A stretch of 64,000 bases of DNA. It comes from Colocasia esculenta. Its lineage: Eukaryota > Streptophyta > Magnoliopsida > Alismatales > Araceae. A program made the translations under genes and the position numbers. A model generated the notes under the pieces. The model saw nothing but the letters and a program-made list of their open reading frames with translations, was not told the origin of the DNA and made no database searches. Positions 58,301 to 64,000 of the stretch are shown here, piece by piece (the first letter of the stretch is position 1; each line of letters opens with the position of its first letter). The stretch is taken from assembly GCA_014218235.1 (NCBI GenBank), contig CM024759.1, positions 13,842,712 to 13,906,711 on the forward strand, given 5' to 3'.

Positions 58301-60293
58301 ATGCGGAAGAAGAAATCCCACCAACTGTCGGCGACCAGGTAGGCGTCGTGATTCTAATACAGCCACCTATCTATGCCAAAGTTTCATGAAAAACGGTGAG
58401 GGTAATAGGTTCCAAGAAGGTGGAGCTTCCCTTCTGGAATACAAGGATGTTGGGTCTGATACAACATGTCCAATCCTTGTAGAAAGAGTCGTTCCCCCTC
58501 TAGTGGCCAGGGAGACCATACGATATTCCGCTCTTAGTATCAACTACAAAAGGCAAAAATAAAAGGAGTTGTGTGCAAAATGCAGCCCCTCTTCCCTTTG
58601 GGTCGGGACACAAGAAAGTAATCGGCATGCATTGGCTAGATCCATGACGGCATCCTGATCCGGCCGGTTCCTAAACAAAAAAATCAAAGGGGTCATTGGG
58701 TTATCAAAATTCAGAGTCTGGCATAAGAAAGGCATTACCAAGCCCACCCAGGCACTCAGATAATGTGTGGCCAAAAGGATGCCCCTGTCTCGTGGCGAGC
58801 TGTGAGCTGTCAAACTGCCCCGGCCATGGTAAATATTCCCCAGAGCTGCTGGAGGAAGTGCTAATTGTTGTCTGTTTGCGAGCATGCAAGCCGGATATAT
58901 CAACTCCGGACGTACTAAGCCTCCTTACCCGTATGGCACCACAAAGGTTGCAAGCTAATACACCAAGTATGCATCCAAATATGTTTGATCAGGAAACCGC
59001 TGAGGGTTCCACCCCTAGTTTTCGGGTACCAGAAGATATCATTTGTTGTCTTGCAAGTGCAACTTCAGCTGGGGGTATTCGCCCAAAGGATGATGATCCT
59101 CAGCGAATCGCTCATAGAAACAAAAGGGACTGTTGTAGAAATGACGAACCCAGGCATTTAAACTTACTCTCACAGCACCGCCTGCGGCAGAGGGCAATTT
59201 CTTCTTGTCGTGGTGAGCCAAATCCTGCCAAATCTTCATCAACTGTTGGAAACATAGAGGCAATACGTAGCGTCCGGTTCCGGTACTGGCGTTCCGCTAC
59301 AAATCATCGAGAACAACCTCTTCATAGGGGCACCTGTGGATTGGAAGCCCAAATATGCAGTGCAGGCTCCACAGGTCGAACGATGTCTTCCCCTCGGCGG
59401 TCGCTAAAGTGTTGAACTATCAATTGAACTACTCTGCTAAAGCCTAAAGCAACCCAATATGGCAAGGATACTTATACAATGCAGTGGTCACAGCGTGCCG
59501 AATACCGACATGCCCATGCAGTTCTCCATAGTGATGCAGAATTCCCATCAACCACTTGGTAGCCCCCAGGTGAAATCGGTGCAACGGAATTACTGACTAC
59601 TGGTTGTACCAACTCGGTGTTGAGCCAACCACAAGCCAGTCGAGCATACAAAGCTTGTCGTAACCCTCAGCAACAAATTCGGTCCCTGAAGGAGTTAGAA
59701 AGAAACCAATAGCAACTGAAGAAATCACTGTGTGCTTCCTAGATAGCTCTCAGGAAGTAGACATGAAACACCGCCCCTTCACATAGCAATTCGGGTCAGC
59801 CCAGAAAAAACTCAACTGCGAAGCAACGGGAAATTGAACCTGGCACACATGTTTGAGCGGAAAACTTGAGAAGGACAAATGGCAACTCCCAAACAGACTG
59901 TCTCTCCCCCCCTAAAATGACCCTTTCCAATTGGCATCTCTCGGCCACTGCGGCGTCATCCTCAACCTCCACGTCTGCGGCCATGAAGCTTTGTATGAAG
60001 GGAAAAAGATGTTTATCTGTCGAGAAGTGCTTCGCGTACCCAGCTAGTCATTCATACCGGTAAACACCGCCTTCCTTAGAGATCAAAGATGTATTAACCC
60101 AGCCCGGTCCCCACTCGTCCTCAAAGAAAGGCCCGGTAGCTATCACATCTAGCCCCTAGTCCAATGAAAGGACATTCTCTGGCGTCAACATAGGAGGGCT
60201 CAGCGAAGGCATCTGTGAACTTGAAACCATGGGGCCAATCTCCAGATCTTCATTTCGAGATTTGCGGGCCACACTCTTGCCAGAGGAAGACAT
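55338..60293 (-). pseudogene. Antisense multi-exon ORF of the Tat element (plant-mobile-domain type)
   Basis: Minus strand, ATG at 60293, about 150 bp from the element's PPT, stop at 55338. Residues after M-S-S-S-G-K-S-V lead to a region (60150-58560) matching the pattern of plant mobile domain proteins: G-W-V-N-T-S-L-I-S, A-P-I-S-P-G-G-Y and I-Y-H-G...H-Y-L-S-A-W-V-G. 57974-57551 continues it (W-W-V-H-F-L-S-D). After that, short acidic exons are separated by GT-AG introns: donors near 57550, 56750, 56577 and 56110; acceptors near 57440, 57205, 56956, 56483 and 56010. The C-terminus (55670-55338) is an Ala/Glu/Lys coiled coil. Tat elements are known to carry antisense ORFs here; function unknown. 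Stops near 60155, 60045, 59800 and 59735, frameshifts and a 155-bp duplication inactivate it. The exon count is approximate. Confidence 0.72.
57983..58292 (-). repeat. 155-bp tandem duplication inside the antisense ORF
   Basis: Copies start 57983 and 58138, sharing 'cgatctcggaaaatt-tgc', 'gactcttcaacagcaagc' and 'gagcagttccctgaagacc'. The period is not a multiple of three. Confidence 0.9.
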
Positions 60294-60440
60294 TTTCACC
60301 TGATGGACAAAGCGAGAAAAAGAATCGCCCGTCAAAAAATCAAGGAAAACAATCCATGCTGTACAAAGAAAGCGCAAATGAAGAAGAATGCATCAAGCAA
60401 CTTTGCACGGGACATCTGCCTTCGGCTCCGGCACATATCC

Positions 60441-60453
60441 CGTGGGGGGCATT
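60441..60453 (+). promoter_or_regulatory. Polypurine tract of the Tat element
   Basis: 'cgtggggggcatt' lies directly before the LTR start TGTTGACCGT, on the same strand as integrase. Confidence 0.75.
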
Positions 60454-62220
60454 TGTTGACCGTAAAGATTATTTATCTGTGAAAATTAACATATATATTT
60501 ATTTTCGCCATAAAAGCCAATTTTCCACAGACAAACGGTACAAAACCATGTCCGTATGAGGTAAAGAGAAATAACCCAACCAAAGCCAAAACCCACAAAC
60601 TCCAAAATTTTGGAAAAAAAGCCAAAACCCACAAACTCCAAAAATCTGGAAAAGAAGCCAAAAAACCACAAAGGCCAAACCCCAGAAATTCCAAACCCTT
60701 CAAAAACCCAAAAAACCCAAGTCCCAAAAATGCTACAAAGGCCAAAAACCCAAAATCCATCTAACCCTTAGAATAAATCCAGAAAATACCCCAAATAAAC
60801 CCCAAAATCCACCCAAGTCTCCAAATCCCAACCAAACAATTCCCTAAAATCCACCAAATCTACCAAATTACACAAAAATCCTTGAAAAACCTACCTTTTA
60901 CAAAAAATACCCTCAAGACTTCACCCTTGCAAAAATACCCCTAGAAAATTGAAAAATTACAAAATTGCCCCCTGTTGAAGTCAAACTAGAGATGGGAGGA
61001 GTTGGGTCCAACCGGAGGTACCTCTAGTTGGACTCATTCAGAGGTGGGGTGCCTCCGGTTGAGCCAACCAGAGGCACCTCCGCCCGCTCCCCCCCCCTCT
61101 TCCAGTCTATCCTAACTGGAGGGGGGTGGCTCCAGTTGGGGGGGGTGCTCCGGTCGCCCCCCTTCCAAACCGGAGGGGGGTACCTCCAATCCAAGCCCCA
61201 ACCGAAGATACCCCACCTCTGGTCTCCATCCTACCCCTCCCCCCTACCCATTCTCTATAAAAGGGGAGGAGATCCTACTTAGAGGAGAAGGATTGGTGGT
61301 CAAAGGATCTACTTGCTAAGGATTGTCTAAGTGTTAGCCTCGGTCTTTTGGAGCCTCCCCCTTGTCCATTGGTTGGTCCTTGGGAGCCTCCTCTTTGCCC
61401 TTCAATTGACCATTTGGAGATTCCTCAGATTCCTCATCTAAGGCCCTCTCCAAGCTCTCCAAGGGTTGAAGGGCCAGACCTTGAAGCGATTCTCCAAGCC
61501 CTGAAGTGCTGCTGCTAGAAGACTGCTCCAAGTGAAGAAGATAGTGCCATGTCAGGGTTTAAACCCCAGATATTTTTTTAGAAAAAATCCCTTTTCATCG
61601 ATAAATTCTAAACTTGGGGATAAAACATCATATATAAACCCCAGTGTCATGTATCTTATGTTTTAGGAAAAATTATGTACTATGAGAAAATAAATATTCT
61701 CATGAAATATTTTTGTCATGTATTTCTGTAAATTGTAATTATACCCAGAAATGTTGGGAAATAGCCTTTGTGTCCAGAAAAAGGTCCAAAGTGTAAATGT
61801 CATACTTATAACCCCTTCACCAAGCCAAATTTGGATTAAAGAGGAATATTAAAAACAAATCCCCATGTGGGGCAAATGTTGTCAAAAATATCTTCTCTTC
61901 CAAAGTCGATGTACAGTCAAGTTGTGTACAAAGAAAGGGAGGCTAAAGACATAGTATCAATCGTGTTCGAGTTACTCTCGATATAAATAAACGTTGACTG
62001 CGGTCAACGGGAAGTGGTCCAACACACGATACCCTAATCGTCTGATGAAATCGCGTGGAATAAATATTGTCCAATAAATGGATGAGTAAATACCAGCATT
62101 AAGCGAATTTCAAAATTGTCTATTTTTACAAATTGGTACGCCCACATTAAATGCACACGTGTACATACACACGTCACGACAGATACGTCGTGTGTGTCTC
62201 CCGCGAGGGATGTGAGACAT
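60454..62220 (+). mobile_element. 3' LTR of the Tat element (right end uncertain)
   Basis: Begins TGTTGACCGTAAAG. U3 contains a 'ccaaaacccacaaactccaa' minisatellite (60570-60850) and a GC-rich array of ACCGGAGG/CCTCCGGT motifs (61005-61210), then a TATA box (ctctataaaagg) at 61252-61263. I could not fix the right end; the estimate near 62220 rests on the change to G-rich simple sequence at 62235-62260. No partner LTR lies in the window for comparison. Confidence 0.6.
61005..61215 (+). repeat. ACCGGAGG motif array in Tat U3
   Basis: About ten half-sites 'ccggagg', 'cctccgg' and variants in both orientations, including GGAGGTACCTC-type palindromes, directly upstream of the TATA box. Confidence 0.7.
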
Positions 62221-62497
62221 TAAAATTTCCCTTTAAAAAAAAGGAGGGGGGGGGGGGGGAGAATATGTCTTTTCCGTGAGTATTTATTCTTCCTCGTCCA
62301 ACACCAAACCACCAACTTCCTTCATCTAACACACTCTGCCCCAAGAAACATCATGCCAACCTTTGTTTGTGCTTCCACTGCTATGCCAGAAAAATCTAAC
62401 CTGAATAGACTCCAATCTCTTAGCCACCGTCTTTGGAACTCTAAAAATGGACAGAAAATAGATGGGCATGCTGTCCAACACAAATCTGCATGATCTT
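62221..62497. other. Unassigned, with a G homopolymer run
   Basis: A run of about 14 G within 62244-62260. Nothing else recognised. Confidence 0.4.
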
Positions 62498-62690
62498 CAA
62501 ACTGAGAAGTGAGAATGTTGACATTGATGAAGGTGAAGTTCATTTTTTCTCTTCCTATGCATGCAACTATGGATGTGTTATAATACAGAAAAGCAAGTAG
62601 TATATTGTTTTCCATACAATCCAGCTAGGCCCTTTGGGGGCCCAGGCTCAGCCCATTAACACCCCCTATTCAATATCTTCAGTCTTTTTT
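62498..62690 (+). repeat. Dispersed repeat, copy 2
   Basis: Second copy of the repeat at 44366-44570. Shared blocks include 'tagtatattgtttt', 'ggccctttgggggcc' (or variant) and 'cattaacacccc'. Confidence 0.6.
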
Positions 62691-63096
62691 TATCTCCAGC
62701 TCTTTATACGTTACTTTTTCCTTTTCCTTTTTTTCCAAACAATACCAAGACCCATTCACCAGGTTGAAGTCCATGGTAAGAATCCATATGAACCTTGGCT
62801 TGATACCCACCCACCTTATATCCATGGTGGGAGTTGACGTTGTGACCTTTGTTACAAGCAAACCACTTATCCAACTCTCCCCCTCCCAAGGAAGTTATGA
62901 ACCTCTTTCTCCTGTGATTTCCCCTAAATATATTGACTTGAATCACTCTCCTCCCATAGAAAGCACTTACAGCTCTTCATTCAAGTCAATCTGTGTCAGG
63001 TCTGCAGGAATATCTATGAAATCAGATAAAATATTACACATTATGCATAGAGCCAAAGATAACAATGCATTAGTTACAAGAACATGTAAAAACAAC
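62691..63096. other. Unassigned
   Basis: Short open frames on both strands (62764-63279 plus; 62704-62946 minus), none resembling a known protein. Confidence 0.35.
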
Positions 63097-63340
63097 TTCT
63101 GTATTTCAACCGCACTTATTTGTGTTCATGATGCCAAAGACACTTTTCACTTGCCTGTCACCTTTCCATCCCTATATAAATACTTTCTTATGCACTTAGC
63201 ATTGCTTATGCTGCCCCCCCCCCCCCACCACCACAAAGAAAAGGGATGGGGGTGTGAAAAAAAGGAAGAAGAAAATTAAAAGTTAAAAGTGTCTTTGACA
63301 GCATGAATGCAAATATTGTAAGCACGGTTGAAATACAGAA
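63097..63340. repeat. Inverted repeat with 50-bp arms
   Basis: Left arm 63097-63147 (ttctgtatttcaaccg...ccaaagacactttt) and right arm 63285-63340 (aaaagtgtctttgaca...cggttgaaatacagaa) are complementary with a few mismatches and small gaps. The loop of about 137 bp contains a run of 14 C. It could be a decayed MITE or foldback element; no target duplication identified. Confidence 0.75.
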
Positions 63341-64000
63341 TTGGTTTTGTACTTGAAGTCAAATGATGCCTATAATGTGAAGTTCTTAGAAAACGGTTTG
63401 CCAAATTGTTTTGAATCAGGCCATATTATACATATCTTACTGTACGATATAGATCAAATCAAGCTGTAGCGAACTGTACTGGTTTCACGCAGACACAATG
63501 GAATGCAATCTCGCAAGATTCTCACGAGATCTCGCGAAAATCTCGGTATCGGCAGGTCCCCAAGAAACGAGATGCCCAAGATGCCCTATGATTCATGTTC
63601 ATGGTTGAACCTCCAGCCTATGATGCATGGATTAGTACCTTATTTCCATGAATATCATTTACATAAATGTTTCATTAATTTAAAATATTATATGTAAATA
63701 AAGAAGTACCATCCATTTGAATCCAATAAAAATATCAAAAAATCATATCTCTTACCTATACAAGTCAACTCTCCAATCGAAGAAAAAAATCATCATTTTG
63801 AAGATTCCATCAAAATGCCAACTTTCTAATCCCTCATAATTTGGTCTAACGAAAAATTCAATAATTCGACTAAACCACATAGACCACTAAAAATCTAAAG
63901 TCTAATGAAATTAATCAAATGTACATGTGACTTCTCCAAGAAACTCACTCTCATACTGACAGCACTTAGTCTCTTGGGGAATTCACATATACATTTGACA
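63341..64000. other. Unassigned AT-rich end of the window
   Basis: No ORF, repeat or terminal structure recognised. Confidence 0.4.

Noticed and set aside
62704..63279. Open frames on both strands near 62764-63279
   Set aside because: No domain, and the plus-strand frame runs through the inverted repeat and homopolymer.

Overview
This is nuclear DNA from a flowering plant. The sequence alone does not allow a closer placement. It is almost entirely nested, decayed transposable elements: Ty1/copia (Sirevirus-like), Ty3/gypsy (Tekay/Del-like and Tat-like), L1-type LINEs, a tRNA-type SINE, CACTA and hAT DNA transposons. There is one probable spliced host-like gene fragment. I saw no rRNA, tRNA gene, organellar insert, CRISPR array or bacterial operon.

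Layout. 1-6200: a copia element with an LTR, a zinc-knuckle gag remnant fused by deletion to reverse transcriptase/RNase H, and a broken env-like accessory ORF with its own TATA box. 6498-7741: a candidate solo LTR. 8123-10113: a solo LTR with a perfect TTGAG target duplication. 10770-13449: a non-autonomous CACTA element carrying a 178-bp tandem array. 13570-22196: LTR fragments in both orientations, a minus-strand transposon-type ORF remnant, a tandem array and a SINE. 22197-31005: a minus-strand gypsy element (3' LTR, PPT, gag, PBS, 5' LTR) with no pol, whose 3' LTR holds a 5'-truncated LINE. 33479-37282: a 3.8-kb solo LTR flanked by CACAT. 39184-40340: the spliced host-like exons on the minus strand. 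44600-46913: two LINE remnants tail to tail. 46914-52562: a short hAT element into which a 5.3-kb hAT element has inserted; both have perfect 8-bp target duplications. 52830-62220: the 3' half of a Tat-type gypsy element with integrase, a long antisense multi-exon ORF of plant-mobile-domain type, PPT and 3' LTR. 62220-64000: unassigned, with one inverted repeat.

No coding element is intact. Most stop codons in the remnants are one transition away from Trp or Gln codons, as expected when methylated elements decay. The features most worth attention are the antisense spliced ORF of the Tat element, the hAT-in-hAT nest with complete boundaries, and the recurrence in unrelated LTRs of short palindrome-like motifs in arrays, often upstream of the TATA box.
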